DNA of 64,000 nt from Sinomicrobium oceani (GCF_900119185.1 NZ_FPJE01000015.1:62001-126000), one strand, 5' to 3'; shown: positions 16,571 through 25,801, numbered from the stretch's first letter. Numbers and translations are program-made. The notes: generated by a model from the letters alone, not told the origin.

Positions 16571-17782
16571 CTATTCGTCGAGCAATTCATATTTAAACTG
16601 CGGATATCCTCTTGCTCCCGAGGCATTCAAAAATGCGGTAAATTGTAATTTATAGTAATTTCCGGAAGCATCTTTAACAACAAAATACCTGTCATCCTTT
16701 ACCTGGGCCGACCCTCCGAAACTTGCTGTTTGCCTCCAGTCACTGCCTATAATCGCCCTGTCATCATATACGAATTCGGATTCCCTGATATCGGCTTTGG
16801 TAAATGCCTCAAAAGAAGGTTCACCTGTTTCTACGCTTTCACCGTCCGTCGTTTCTTTGGTGATAACGGTATAGAGCCCTACATTTCCAAGGGTATTATG
16901 TAATGCGTAATCCGAGTAGGCTGCCCCTGCTACCAATCCTCCCATATTGCCGTAATAAGAATAAACACTGGTAAAATTAATATCCCAGTCCGCTTTGGCA
17001 GGCTCTACACTTACTTCACTACCCTCTACCAGACTAAAAGCTTTGAGATTATAACTGTCATCTTTGGATATGACCACTTCTTCGTGATCGTTAGCATCCA
17101 GTGCAGCATATTGCAGTATATAATCCTCTCCGTCCGCTAATATCCTTACCTTATAAAATCCGCGGTGTTCCCCGGTCGTCAGTATATCTCCTGCGTCCGG
17201 TGTCTCTGTCGGGATAGTGCTTCCTGCGGATATGATGTACACATTGTTGTCCGAAGCTGTTGTAGAAATTTCAGCGATAGCCGTACCTCCCGGTTCTCCT
17301 TCTTTGGTGTCGGTAAATGAAATTCCGTTATCCAGATCTCCATACATATAATAACTCAACGGAAGTCCTGCAATCAGTTCCCCGACACCGCTTACGCTAA
17401 CCTCCGTCAACTGGAACTGTGCATTCAGGCCTTTGAGAGGTATTGAACTCTCAAAAACGGTGCTGCTGTTCACAGCATCGATATCCGTAAAGCCGGGAAG
17501 TTCCGCAGCAGTCGCCAGAATAGCGCTGTTAAGAAAAACTCTGTGCTGTGAACCGCAGTAAAACCCGAGCTCCCAGGTATCTCTTTTCACTACGGTAGTA
17601 TTGGAAGTACTCAGGTCTATATATACCTGGTTGGGCTGATTGGGGCCACCGGATTCCACATCGACAGTAGCAGATTCTACTGCCGGGATTTCCGGTCCCC
17701 CACCCGTACCGTCATCATCACTGCTACACCCGGTTACAAGCAGGCCTGTCATAAAAATAAGAGAAATAAAAATTCGTTTCAT
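16571..17782 (-). CDS. hmuY: HmuY-family heme-binding lipoprotein
   Basis: The 403-residue protein has a lipoprotein signal (MKRIFISLIFMTGLLVTGC, Cys19) and an acidic linker. The HmuY pattern includes YIDLSTSNTTVVKRDTWEL, GFYCGSQHRVFLNSA and the C-terminal YFVVKDASGNYYKLQF and GYPQFKYELL. HmuY captures heme at the cell surface and passes it to the receptor HmuR. At about 400 residues it is nearly twice the classic Porphyromonas protein; a second similar pattern (KADWDINFTSVYSYYG) suggests a longer or two-part version. It starts 7 bases after hmuR ends, so the two are co-transcribed. The ligand residues cannot be assigned without a structure. Confidence 0.8.
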   Translation of the reverse strand: MKRIFISLIFMTGLLVTGCSSDDDGTGGGPEIPAVESATVDVESGGPNQPNQVYIDLSTSNTTVVKRDTWELGFYCGSQHRVFLNSAILATAAELPGFTDIDAVNSSTVFESSIPLKGLNAQFQLTEVSVSGVGELIAGLPLSYYMYGDLDNGISFTDTKEGEPGGTAIAEISTTASDNNVYIISAGSTIPTETPDAGDILTTGEHRGFYKVRILADGEDYILQYAALDANDHEEVVISKDDSYNLKAFSLVEGSEVSVEPAKADWDINFTSVYSYYGNMGGLVAGAAYSDYALHNTLGNVGLYTVITKETTDGESVETGEPSFEAFTKADIRESEFVYDDRAIIGSDWRQTASFGGSAQVKDDRYFVVKDASGNYYKLQFTAFLNASGARGYPQFKYELLDE

Positions 17783-17789
17783 ATTGAGG

Positions 17790-19946
17790 TTAGATTTTAA
17801 AATTATACAAAAGTTTAAGGTAAAAAGACCGGCCGTACCCCAGCAATATGTTTCCCGGAGGGGCCCCGTGTGCAGACCCTGCTATGGCCGTAGTGTTTAC
17901 ACTGACCACATCGAGAAGGTTCCGGGCTCCTGCCGTAAGCTCGAGTTGCCTATCAAAAAAGGATCGCCGGACACTGGCATCCAGCCAGGTAAAAGCATCC
18001 TGTTCGCCCTTTACGTATACGGGATCACCGGCATCCGTCGCCTGCTGGACATATTGCGGTTGCTTGCCATTGTATTTGAGTTGAGCAAAAAAGGTGGTAT
18101 GTATCGACGGAATAGTATATCCTACAGAAGCATTTGCCGTATAGGTAAACAAGTAATCATCCCGCATATCGGTTTCTCCGGATGCCTGCTGGGAAATCCC
18201 GGTGTAGCCCAATCCTAATGTAGCACTCCAGCGGTTATAATACAATGTATTTTCCAGAGACGCACCGAGGATCCTGTGCCGATCGAGATTCATATAACGG
18301 AAGCTTCCGGAGGAATTGTCTCCATTCACCAGGGTGAGGTTTATTTTATCCCTGATATCATAATAAAACCCTTTGAAAGCATTGATAAGCCTGACATCCT
18401 TAAGTTCGGATTCTTTTTCCAAAGCCAGCAATGCCGATATACCGTCTTCGGGTTTCAGGTCCGGGTTTCCCTGGATGTTGTGATTCGCATCTACGAAATA
18501 GTAAAATAACTGCTCGAAGGTCGGGGTTTTGTAGGCCGATCCTAAAACACTACGCAATGTCAGGTCTTTTTTAAATTCATACGCAGCGGTTACACTCCAT
18601 ATCCAATGATTATCGTACATCGAATTATTATTGAGACGTACTCCAGGATACAGGGAAAAACGCGCTGCAGGAGTGATGTGCAACGATGTAAATACATCGT
18701 AATTCTCCAACCTGTTCTCTACGATGTCGGATGAATATCCGCTTGCGGAGGCATCATAACCTCTTTGGTTGGTCAACTCATAGCCCATGGTAAGATCAAA
18801 AAAACCGGAACCCGAAAATATACGACTTAATGTTCCTTTCGAAAACAGAAGATTACTGGATTGGTCTTTAATATCAGTGATCACTTCCTGTTCCCGTCGC
18901 TCGCCTACATCGTACACATAATTCCTGTTATCCCTTTCCTGTTTCTGAAAAGAAAGCGACAGCATATAATTCATGTGATACAGATTTCCATCGGCGTACA
19001 ACTGGTGCATAAACCGGGAACTACTGTATTGACGGTCATTGGCCGTAATGCGATAATTGCTGTTCTCTACCCTGGCATTAATAGCATGATTATATACATC
19101 GAGGACTTCATCGAAATACCCGAATTTATAGTACAGGCTCATCCCCGGAGCCGTATAATACACCCCACCGGTGAGGTTCAACTGTTCTTTCGGATACCAC
19201 TCATGTCCCCGTAGTCCGTCATTGACTACACTGCTGCCCTGAACTTTAAAATAGTCCTTCCCCCGGTAGTTATTAAAGAAACCCTGAAAATCATTACGGT
19301 TAAATCCGGCTGATACATATAACCTGTCCGTTAGATTATGTCCTATGTTCAACGACTGAATATGTCTGCCTTGCTCAGACCAGTCATACTCTCCGCCTAC
19401 GGTTTCTTCCTGTAGAGCAGCCCGTATCTTCCACTTTCCTTCTGTCCCTTTCCTCGTTACGATGTTAATTACCCCTGCCACGGCATTATCTCCGTACAAC
19501 ACTCCCATGGCCCCCTCCACAACTTCAATACGCTCCACATCGTCCAGATTGATCTGGGTGACATCTATATTATTGCCATAACCGTTATCGCTCACCAGGG
19601 GGATATTGTCTATCAGGATCTTCACATAATCGCCGTCCAGGCCAAACATACGTATGGTAGATCGTCCGGACTGTGGATCCGGAACTACGTTGATATTCAG
19701 GGAGTAGTGTAAAACATCGGCCAGGGTATTACCGGCAATATTATCAATAGTCTGCCGGTCTATACGACTCACCGGAAACAGTTTTGCCGGGACATTCCCT
19801 CTCCTGAACTGATCGGTTACCACAACTTCCTGAAGCTCATTCACTTTAACAGAAGTGGTATCGGCACCGGATTGCCCCATGACACATATCGGCAGGAGTA
19901 TTGCTGTAAAAAAGTATGTAATATGTTGAGGTAAACGTATAATCAT
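17790..19946 (-). CDS. hmuR: HmuR-like TonB-dependent heme receptor
   Basis: The 718-residue receptor has a signal peptide (ITYFFTAILLPICVMGQ) and a TonB box (LQEVVVTDQF, about 38-47). A plug follows (about 60-170) with VERIEVVEGAMGVLYGDNAV and AGVINIVTRKG, then a beta barrel with the NPDLKPEDG loop motif, ending in an aromatic strand (YLKLLYNFKI). It lacks the N-terminal carboxypeptidase-like and STN domains of SusC or FecA types, as expected for HmuR. The pairing with HmuY directly downstream and a DoxX-like gene upstream supports heme import. The ligand is inferred from the HmuY neighbour. Confidence 0.82.
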   Translation of the reverse strand: MIIRLPQHITYFFTAILLPICVMGQSGADTTSVKVNELQEVVVTDQFRRGNVPAKLFPVSRIDRQTIDNIAGNTLADVLHYSLNINVVPDPQSGRSTIRMFGLDGDYVKILIDNIPLVSDNGYGNNIDVTQINLDDVERIEVVEGAMGVLYGDNAVAGVINIVTRKGTEGKWKIRAALQEETVGGEYDWSEQGRHIQSLNIGHNLTDRLYVSAGFNRNDFQGFFNNYRGKDYFKVQGSSVVNDGLRGHEWYPKEQLNLTGGVYYTAPGMSLYYKFGYFDEVLDVYNHAINARVENSNYRITANDRQYSSSRFMHQLYADGNLYHMNYMLSLSFQKQERDNRNYVYDVGERREQEVITDIKDQSSNLLFSKGTLSRIFSGSGFFDLTMGYELTNQRGYDASASGYSSDIVENRLENYDVFTSLHITPAARFSLYPGVRLNNNSMYDNHWIWSVTAAYEFKKDLTLRSVLGSAYKTPTFEQLFYYFVDANHNIQGNPDLKPEDGISALLALEKESELKDVRLINAFKGFYYDIRDKINLTLVNGDNSSGSFRYMNLDRHRILGASLENTLYYNRWSATLGLGYTGISQQASGETDMRDDYLFTYTANASVGYTIPSIHTTFFAQLKYNGKQPQYVQQATDAGDPVYVKGEQDAFTWLDASVRRSFFDRQLELTAGARNLLDVVSVNTTAIAGSAHGAPPGNILLGYGRSFYLKLLYNFKI

Positions 19947-19980
19947 TATCGTATAAAACTGGCATTTATCTTCTCTGTCC

Positions 19981-20427
19981 CTACCATACCTTATCCAAAA
20001 CCACAGATTTCCAACGGGGATAGGACACCAGCAATAACCAAATATTTATGAGGAGTAATCCGCCGGTCTGTATCAATTCCCTGATGTGTTCCGGTTCCAG
20101 AAAAAGGTGAAAGAAAAATATATTTAACGTAACAGGTAAAGCAATTATAGCACCGAGAATCCCAAAAACCTGACTGAGCAACAATACGCCCGCAAGTAGT
20201 TCGACAGTACCGAGAAAGGGCCAGAAATAACCCGTTTGTTTCATCCCGAAAATATAATTTCGGATTTTCAAAACCGGTATATTGTCTCCCAGTTCCTCTC
20301 CTCTTTGTACCTGTTCGATCATCTGTGTCGGCTCCGGAACAGGTTTGGTAAATTTTGCAATCCCACCGTATGTCAGCATTCCACCGAGAATCAAACGAAA
20401 TATGATATGTGTGACTTTAAGGAACAT
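19981..20427 (-). CDS. DoxX-family membrane protein
   Basis: The 148-residue protein has four predicted helices: FRLILGGMLTYGGIAKF, FWPFLGTVELLAGVLLL, FGILGAIIALPVTLNIFFF and GGLLLINIWLLLV. The first helix and ELLAGVLLL are typical of DoxX/DoxD proteins, whose roles include quinol-linked redox functions. It is the first gene of the doxX-hmuR-hmuY operon, 34 bases before hmuR. A contribution to heme reduction or membrane passage is an inference from position only. Confidence 0.8.
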   Translation of the reverse strand: MFLKVTHIIFRLILGGMLTYGGIAKFTKPVPEPTQMIEQVQRGEELGDNIPVLKIRNYIFGMKQTGYFWPFLGTVELLAGVLLLSQVFGILGAIIALPVTLNIFFFHLFLEPEHIRELIQTGGLLLINIWLLLVSYPRWKSVVLDKVW

Positions 20428-20451
20428 CTTTATTTTTATTAAGAATAAATA

Positions 20452-20474
20452 TCAATAATATTGAAGCAAATATA
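20452..20474 (-). promoter_or_regulatory. Putative promoter and operator of the heme operon
   Basis: CAAATATA at 20467-20474 reads TATATTTG on the minus strand, a -7 match, 39 bases before the DoxX start. Directly downstream in that direction is a 13-bp palindrome, TCAATA-A-TATTGA (20452-20464), placed over the expected start of transcription. That is a good position for a repressor, for example an iron-responsive one, but it is not a clear Fur-box match. Confidence 0.4.
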
Positions 20475-20507
20475 TAATTTATTTTTATTCAATCTAAATT
20501 AATTTAT

Positions 20508-20515
20508 TAAATTTG
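20508..20515 (+). promoter_or_regulatory. Putative -7 box for the DUF6607 gene
   Basis: TAAATTTG matches TAnnTTTG and lies 55 bases before the chosen ATG at 20571. No exact TTTG -33 is seen; a T-rich stretch occupies that position. Confidence 0.4.
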
Positions 20516-20570
20516 TCCCGGTTCTTTGCGGGATAATACGGGAACCTCATACTCATTAAAATCATCAATT

Positions 20571-21485
20571 ATGAATAAAAACTCCTTTTGGCTACACCTC
20601 CTATTTATACTCGGATTTACGATATCCGGGCTTGCACAAGACACTAAAGAGAAAGATGTCGAAGCTATAAAAGCCATGTGCGGCTGTTATGAGGTAGCTT
20701 TTAATTTTGCCGAGACTTTTGCACCGGATAAGAATTATAAATTCCACGATCGTTACAGGTCCGGCGCTCTGGAATGGGTAACTCCCGTGGAAGAAAGTAA
20801 TGACAAAATCGTTCTGCAACATCTGCTTATCATCAACGACACAATGATTATCAAACACTGGAGACAGGACTGGCTTTATGAAAACACAGGGTTATATACC
20901 TACTATAAAGACAACCAGTGGAATTACGGGGAGCTTCCGCAGGACGAGGTCCGGGGACAATGGACACAAAAGGTTTACCAGGTCGATGACAGTCCGCGCT
21001 ATGAAGGCACGGCCACGTGGATACATACAGACGGTAAGCATTACTGGGAAAACACCACAGATGCTCCGCTACCCCGCCGGGAACACACCAAAAGGAATGA
21101 TTATAATGTAACCCGGAGGACCAACAGGCAGGAAATTACTTCTTATGGCTGGTTGCACGAACAGGACAATGACAAGATTGTCCGTAACGATCAGGTAGAA
21201 GACAAGGTTCTCGCCCAGGAAAAAGGAATGAATTATTATAGAAAAACGGAGGATGCCCGATGTGACCCTGCCCGAAAATGGTGGAAAGAAAACCAGGAGT
21301 ACTGGGCCAGAGTGCGCGGGGAATGGGATGCCATATTTGCCCGAAAAACCACGTTGAAGCTGCTGCCCAAAGCCAATGACAAAAGACTCTATGAGGTACT
21401 GTTCGACATGGACACCAGTGCTTCATCTGAAGATATCAAAGATGCAATAGTGCCCTTTATTGCCCCCGATAATCATCGGGATTAG
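20571..21485 (+). CDS. DUF6607-family secreted protein
   Basis: I start at the ATG giving MNKNSFWLHLLFILGFTISGLAQ, a clear signal peptide, rather than 15 codons upstream. The mature part of this 304-residue protein has an AMCGCYEV motif near the N-terminus, then FHDRYRSGALEWV, QHLLIINDTMIIKHWRQDW and LYENTGLYTYYKDNQWNYG. The last strings fit DUF6607, a periplasmic family of unknown function. It is divergent from the heme operon with a short shared control region, so co-regulation and a role in heme or metal handling are plausible. Confidence 0.75.
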   Translation: MNKNSFWLHLLFILGFTISGLAQDTKEKDVEAIKAMCGCYEVAFNFAETFAPDKNYKFHDRYRSGALEWVTPVEESNDKIVLQHLLIINDTMIIKHWRQDWLYENTGLYTYYKDNQWNYGELPQDEVRGQWTQKVYQVDDSPRYEGTATWIHTDGKHYWENTTDAPLPRREHTKRNDYNVTRRTNRQEITSYGWLHEQDNDKIVRNDQVEDKVLAQEKGMNYYRKTEDARCDPARKWWKENQEYWARVRGEWDAIFARKTTLKLLPKANDKRLYEVLFDMDTSASSEDIKDAIVPFIAPDNHRD

Positions 21486-21510
21486 TTTTCATCTATGGTT
21501 AACTGTGGAG

Positions 21511-21543
21511 CCGCCTTGTCCCAAGCAAGGCGGTTCTTTTTTT
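21511..21543 (+). terminator. Intrinsic terminator of the DUF6607 gene
   Basis: CCGCCTTG (21511-21518) pairs with CAAGGCGG (21526-21533) around a 7-base loop, followed by TTC and a run of T. It lies 26 bases after the stop codon and before the convergent argS stop. Confidence 0.7.
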
Positions 21544-21561
21544 GATCTCCGGGAAAAAATT

Positions 21562-23343
21562 CTACATGCGCTCAGGAACATTAATTCCCAGTAACCGAAG
21601 CCCTGATGCAATAACTTCTCCTACCTTTCCTGCCAATTGCACCCGGAATGCCCTGCTGGTCTCTTCTTCAGCTCCCAGAATGGAAACGTTCTGGTAGAAA
21701 GAATTGAATTCTTTGACGAGATCATAGGTATAATTGGCAATAACTGCAGGGCTGTAACCCTCCGCAGCACTGCTTATAACGGCCGGAAAGGCTTCCAGTT
21801 GTTTCAGCAATTCCTTTTCCTTCTCGTGGAGCACGATATTTTTGATGTCGCTATGGTGCGCAGTTTCATCCGCTTTTCGCAATATAGATTGTATACGGGC
21901 ATACGTGTACTGGATGAAAGGCCCGGTATTTCCGGCAAAATCAACGGACTCTTCAGGGTTGAACAGTATCCGCTTTTTAGGATCCACTTTAAGGATATAA
22001 TATTTCAGGGCACCTAAACCTATAATGCGATAAAGCTCTTCTTTCTCTTCTTCCGAATAACCATCGAGCTTCCCGAGCTCTTCGGATATCTCTGCAGCGG
22101 TCCTGGTCATTTCCACAATGAGATCGTCGGCATCGACTACCGTCCCTTCACGGCTCTTCATCTTTCCACTGGGCAGGTCCACCATACCATAACTGAGGTG
22201 GTACAGGCTTTTCGCCCATTCATAACCGAGCTTTTGCAGGATAAGGAACAACACCTTAAAGTGATAATCCTGTTCATTACCTACCGTATATACCATCCCA
22301 CCGATATCAGGATGATCTTTAACCCGCTGAATTGCAGTACCTATATCCTGAGTCATATACACCGCCGTTCCGTCCGCACGAAGCACAATTTTCTCATCCA
22401 GTCCCTCATCTGTGAGGTCTATCCATACACTGCCGTCTTCCTTACGGTAAAAAATACCGCGTTGCAGCCCGTCTTCCACCACATCTTTTCCCAACAGGTA
22501 GGTATCACTCTCATAATAATAGGAATCGAAATCGACACCGAGATTTTTGTAGGTAATATCAAAACCGTCGTACACCCATTGGTTCATCGTTTTCCAGAGG
22601 CTCACTACTTCTTCATCGCCGGCTTCCCACTTGCGGAGCATCTCCTGTGCCTGTAACAAGAGCGGTGCCTGCCTGGCAGCTTCCTCCCTGTTCATTCCTC
22701 CGGCAACGAGCTCTTCGATCTCTTTTTTATATTCTTTATCGAAAATAACATAGTAATTCCCTACCAGCTTATCTCCTTTTAACCCGGTAGATTCCGGGGT
22801 TTCTCCATTCCCGAATTTCTGCCAGGCCAGCATGGACTTACAGATATGTATTCCCCTGTCATTGATAATCTGGGTTTTGTATACTTTTTTTCCGGCAGCT
22901 TTCAGAATTTCCGCAACCGAATATCCGAGAAGGTTATTCCGGATATGCCCCAGGTGCAACGGCTTATTGGTATTGGGCGAAGAATATTCGACCAGGACGG
23001 CTTTCCCCTCCGGATCGGGAGTGACATACCCGTATTGCTCCTGCTTGCGGATACTTCCAAAAAAATCCAGGTAATAATCATCACAGATCACGAGGTTCAG
23101 AAATCCTTTCACCACATTAAACCTGTCTATTTCGGCCACATGCGTCTCCAGATAGCTTCCTATCTGCTCCCCTATGGCCTGCGGATTGCCTTTTAACAGG
23201 CGCAGCATGGGAAATACCACTACGGTGATATCTCCTTCAAAATCTTTACGGGTAGGTTGTAATTCTACCGTTTCGAGATCGGCATCAAATATTTTTTTAA
23301 CGGCTTCCCTGACCCGGGCTGTAATATGATCTTGTATATCCAT
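21562..23343 (-). CDS. argS: Arginyl-tRNA synthetase
   Basis: This 593-residue class I synthetase charges tRNA-Arg with arginine and ATP. An N-terminal tRNA-binding domain (1-100) precedes the catalytic core with SSPNTNKPLHLGHIRNNLLG at about 120-140, where HLGH is the HIGH motif. A KMSKS-like GKMKSREGTVVDADDLI and a C-terminal DALR anticodon-binding domain (FAGNTGPFIQYTYAR onward) complete it. Length is normal. It appears monocistronic and converges with the DUF6607 gene. Confidence 0.97.
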   Translation of the reverse strand: MDIQDHITARVREAVKKIFDADLETVELQPTRKDFEGDITVVVFPMLRLLKGNPQAIGEQIGSYLETHVAEIDRFNVVKGFLNLVICDDYYLDFFGSIRKQEQYGYVTPDPEGKAVLVEYSSPNTNKPLHLGHIRNNLLGYSVAEILKAAGKKVYKTQIINDRGIHICKSMLAWQKFGNGETPESTGLKGDKLVGNYYVIFDKEYKKEIEELVAGGMNREEAARQAPLLLQAQEMLRKWEAGDEEVVSLWKTMNQWVYDGFDITYKNLGVDFDSYYYESDTYLLGKDVVEDGLQRGIFYRKEDGSVWIDLTDEGLDEKIVLRADGTAVYMTQDIGTAIQRVKDHPDIGGMVYTVGNEQDYHFKVLFLILQKLGYEWAKSLYHLSYGMVDLPSGKMKSREGTVVDADDLIVEMTRTAAEISEELGKLDGYSEEEKEELYRIIGLGALKYYILKVDPKKRILFNPEESVDFAGNTGPFIQYTYARIQSILRKADETAHHSDIKNIVLHEKEKELLKQLEAFPAVISSAAEGYSPAVIANYTYDLVKEFNSFYQNVSILGAEEETSRAFRVQLAGKVGEVIASGLRLLGINVPERM

Positions 23344-23371
23344 CTGCGTATTTTTTTCCTGTACAGGCCCG

Positions 23372-23379
23372 CAAAGATA
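23372..23379 (-). promoter_or_regulatory. Putative -7 box for argS
   Basis: CAAAGATA on the plus strand reads TATCTTTG on the minus strand, a TAnnTTTG match 28 bases before the argS start. The -33 element is weak. Confidence 0.45.
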
Positions 23380-23549
23380 AAAAGACTTTAGGTTTTAGGT
23401 GCCAGATTTCGCATATTTGCTTCCGTCGGACCGTCTTCGGGATCAAAAAAAGGGCCTACATCCCTTCCCCACCCTTTCACGGTTGTTACTTCTGATGGCA
23501 AGCTACCTGTCAAAGTATTCGAAAAAAGCGTATCTTTAAAGAAAAATTC

Positions 23550-23978
23550 ATGCTCCTCTGCGCCTCCCGTAACGAGATCGGGAACAAGAAAAAAATTGAA
23601 AAGATCGTAGGAAAGCCCTGCACCATTGCGGACAGGGTAAAAATCGGAGGTGTGCATTCCCCTGAGATGGATATCATATCGTCTTCCGTCAAACTTCACA
23701 ATCTCATTATTCTCAACAAATCGCACAGTACGTCGTGTACCCTGGAACTGAGGCCCGGCGGAATCATTTTACGTTTCTTTGCCGCGATGAACAAGTATAT
23801 GTTTCTTATTCCCTATTACAAACTTTCGATACACAAGATAAACACAAGTATATACGCTATTCACAAAGATGACTACCATGTGAATATCGATGTGAGAAAT
23901 GAAGCGGGCAGAGATTTTATAAAGAAAATACTCAAATCCAAATCGGACAGTTACCCTACTTTTATCGACGATCTCTGA
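23550..23978 (+). CDS. Conserved-looking small hypothetical protein
   Basis: This encodes up to 142 residues from the ATG at 23550; an internal ATG at 23667 would give 103 residues and may be the true start. The C-terminal 90 residues look like real protein: VKLHNLIILNKSHSTSCTLE, LRPGGIILRFFAAMNKYMFL, IPYYKLSIHK, then YHVNIDVRNEAGRDFIKKIL. This resembles small uncharacterised flavobacterial proteins with a beta-rich, pleckstrin-like pattern. There is no signal peptide or membrane helix. Its 3' end overlaps the convergent glycosidase gene by 17 bases. A TATCTTTA near 23530 could be a weak -7 element for the longer start. Confidence 0.55.
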   Translation: MLLCASRNEIGNKKKIEKIVGKPCTIADRVKIGGVHSPEMDIISSSVKLHNLIILNKSHSTSCTLELRPGGIILRFFAAMNKYMFLIPYYKLSIHKINTSIYAIHKDDYHVNIDVRNEAGRDFIKKILKSKSDSYPTFIDDL

Positions 23979-25095
23979 TGCGTTTGGTTCCGGTTTCTTC
24001 ACCCCGAACTCTCCGTATAGCTCCGAACAATGTCTTAAAACAGGTTACCTGGTCGTCCGGCTTATCCTCATTCTCTTTTTCGCTATAATACGCATCCAGG
24101 AAGTTTTCTGTCCCTGTCCATACGGTATGGACCAAACCGCGAAAACGATCCCGCATCTCCGGGGTTGCATTTTTTCTGTTTGTCAGCAACTGGTCCAATT
24201 GTGCTACCGCTACATCCTCTTTACGCCACGGGCAGGTGACCACATTAAACCCTTTTACGGCAAAGTACACTGCGGTAGGGTCTGCTCTTTCATAGTGCCA
24301 GTCACAGATCATCACATCTTTGGGGATCATATCTATGGCCCGGTGTGTGTTGTTCATGCTCGCTTCCCACATCCCTATACCCGTTGTTTTTCCATCGATG
24401 AGCCGGTCTCCCCATATCCAGAGTTCCTTGGCGCTCAAGGAAAGATGATCTCTTATCCGTGCTACTTCTTCTGCATAGAGCACAGCTTTGTCACGTCCGC
24501 CACATCTCGGGCATTTCTCATCGCCGATATAAAACACTTCATCCATTCCGGCATGGAATGCATCCGCTTCGAAAACACCGGTGATTTCATCGATCAGTGC
24601 AAATACGATATCATGAACTTCCGGGTGTAGCGGACAATAACTCTTACAATACAAACCATCGGGATTTGGCCATTCATAGTTTTCCGGTAAGTTGACATGC
24701 GGAGTTTCGTCAAATTCAGGGTATACTTCCAGCAATTTTCCTACGGTACCGGCCCAGGACTGATGTCCGAGAAGGTTGATTTGCGGAATAATGCGTATGC
24801 CGTGTTCCCGACAGGCTTTCACAATCTGCTCTACATCTGTCGCGGATAACGCACTTTCACCGACAAGCTCCGGATGTGAGGTATACCGGTAATTATAATC
24901 GACCCTCAGGATTAAAGTATTTATCCGGTAAAAGGCCAGTTCTTCATTTATAAAATTCACAAAACGACCTACTCCGTCACGTGCAGGAGCTGCTATGGCA
25001 AAGCCCCGCACAGCGACTTCATCGACCGCAGGACTCTGACAAAACACCAGAAAACACACGAAAAACGAACAAGCCAATAAGATTATTTTTTTCAT
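23962..25095 (-). CDS. GH20-like beta-N-acetylhexosaminidase, secreted
   Basis: The 377-residue protein has a signal peptide (MKKIILLACSFFVCFLVFCQ) and a TIM-barrel pattern of glycoside hydrolase family 20. Supporting features are YRINTLILRVDYNYRY, GIRIIPQINLLGHQSW, and HAGMDEVFYIG with the catalytic Asp185-Glu186 pair in the H-x-G-x-D-E context. A CPRCGG Cys pair (195, 198) follows, perhaps a metal or disulfide site. It lacks the extra N-terminal domain of many chitobiases, so it is a minimal catalytic form. GH20 enzymes release N-acetylglucosamine or N-acetylgalactosamine. It is divergent from the ECF/FecR/SusCD locus at 25232 and probably belongs to it; substrate is inferred. Confidence 0.8.
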   Translation of the reverse strand: MKKIILLACSFFVCFLVFCQSPAVDEVAVRGFAIAAPARDGVGRFVNFINEELAFYRINTLILRVDYNYRYTSHPELVGESALSATDVEQIVKACREHGIRIIPQINLLGHQSWAGTVGKLLEVYPEFDETPHVNLPENYEWPNPDGLYCKSYCPLHPEVHDIVFALIDEITGVFEADAFHAGMDEVFYIGDEKCPRCGGRDKAVLYAEEVARIRDHLSLSAKELWIWGDRLIDGKTTGIGMWEASMNNTHRAIDMIPKDVMICDWHYERADPTAVYFAVKGFNVVTCPWRKEDVAVAQLDQLLTNRKNATPEMRDRFRGLVHTVWTGTENFLDAYYSEKENEDKPDDQVTCFKTLFGAIRRVRGEETGTKRIRDRR

Positions 25096-25180
25096 AACGA
25101 TGAGATTTATGTGTTAATTTTCCGGGAATTAATCCCTGAAAATGTATTTCTTCTGACGATATGCAAAACAGCACCACCTG

Positions 25181-25210
25181 TTTGCTACGTAACTAAAATA
25201 ACTATATTTG
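25181..25210 (+). promoter_or_regulatory. Promoter of the ECF gene, close to consensus
   Basis: TTTG at 25181-25184 and TATATTTG at 25203-25210 are separated by 18 bases, fitting the Bacteroidota TTTG-N18-21-TAnnTTTG promoter. The ATG at 25232 is 21 bases downstream, so the leader is short. This suggests basal sigma-70 expression of the ECF gene. Confidence 0.7.
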
Positions 25211-25231
25211 TCATCATGCCAACTTTAAACG

Positions 25232-25801
25232 ATGAAAAAGTCGCCGAAAGATATCTTACACGATTTGCAGCGTGAGAGGAGTGAAGCATCTTTTGATATC
25301 TTTTTTTCTTGCTACCATAATCACGTTTTGCTATGGGCAAACAGCATTGTTAAAGATCCTGATCTGGCCAAAGATATCGTGCAGGATTTTTTTCTGGATT
25401 TCTGGCAGCACAAACGCTATCTCTCCATCACCACAGATCTTTCTGCTTATGTGTATCGCGCTATAAGAAACGCTGCATTGAAGCATCTCGACCGGGCAAA
25501 AAAAATGGTCTCGGACGAATCGCTGAAAGACAATTTCCAGGAGTTCCCTCTGTACAGAGAACTCGACCGAAAGGAAATTATTTATACAGCCATCAACAAC
25601 CTCCCGGAGAAGTGCAGGGAGGTTTTCACCCATTGCTGCATATACGGAAAAACCTACGGAGAGACCGCAGAAGACCTCGGTGTATCGATCAATACGGTGC
25701 GTACACACATGACGCGAGCTTTCCGGTTACTTCGGGAACAACTGCACCCTTCTCTCTTTCTCCTGCTGCTCACCAGGGATATCTGCCTCGAAACCAACTG
25801 A
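25232..25801 (+). CDS. ECF sigma factor of the SusCD/peptidase locus
   Basis: The 189-residue protein has region 2 (FDIFFSCYHNHVLLWANSIV, LAKDIVQDFFLDFWQHK, AYVYRAIRNAALKHLDR) and region 4 (LPEKCREVFTHCCIYGKTY, GETAEDLGVSINTVRTHMTR). It belongs to the Bacteroidota ECF group that pairs with FecR. The FecR gene follows by 130 bases, then SusC with an STN domain, the usual signalling layout. It likely activates susC, susD and the peptidase genes after ligand binding. Confidence 0.9.
   Translation: MKKSPKDILHDLQRERSEASFDIFFSCYHNHVLLWANSIVKDPDLAKDIVQDFFLDFWQHKRYLSITTDLSAYVYRAIRNAALKHLDRAKKMVSDESLKDNFQEFPLYRELDRKEIIYTAINNLPEKCREVFTHCCIYGKTYGETAEDLGVSINTVRTHMTRAFRLLREQLHPSLFLLLLTRDICLETN

Noticed and set aside
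23388-23726. 112-codon minus-strand frame opposite the small gene at 23550
   Set aside because: Its sequence is partly the antisense of a better candidate gene and shows no family pattern; it also lies on the argS promoter side.
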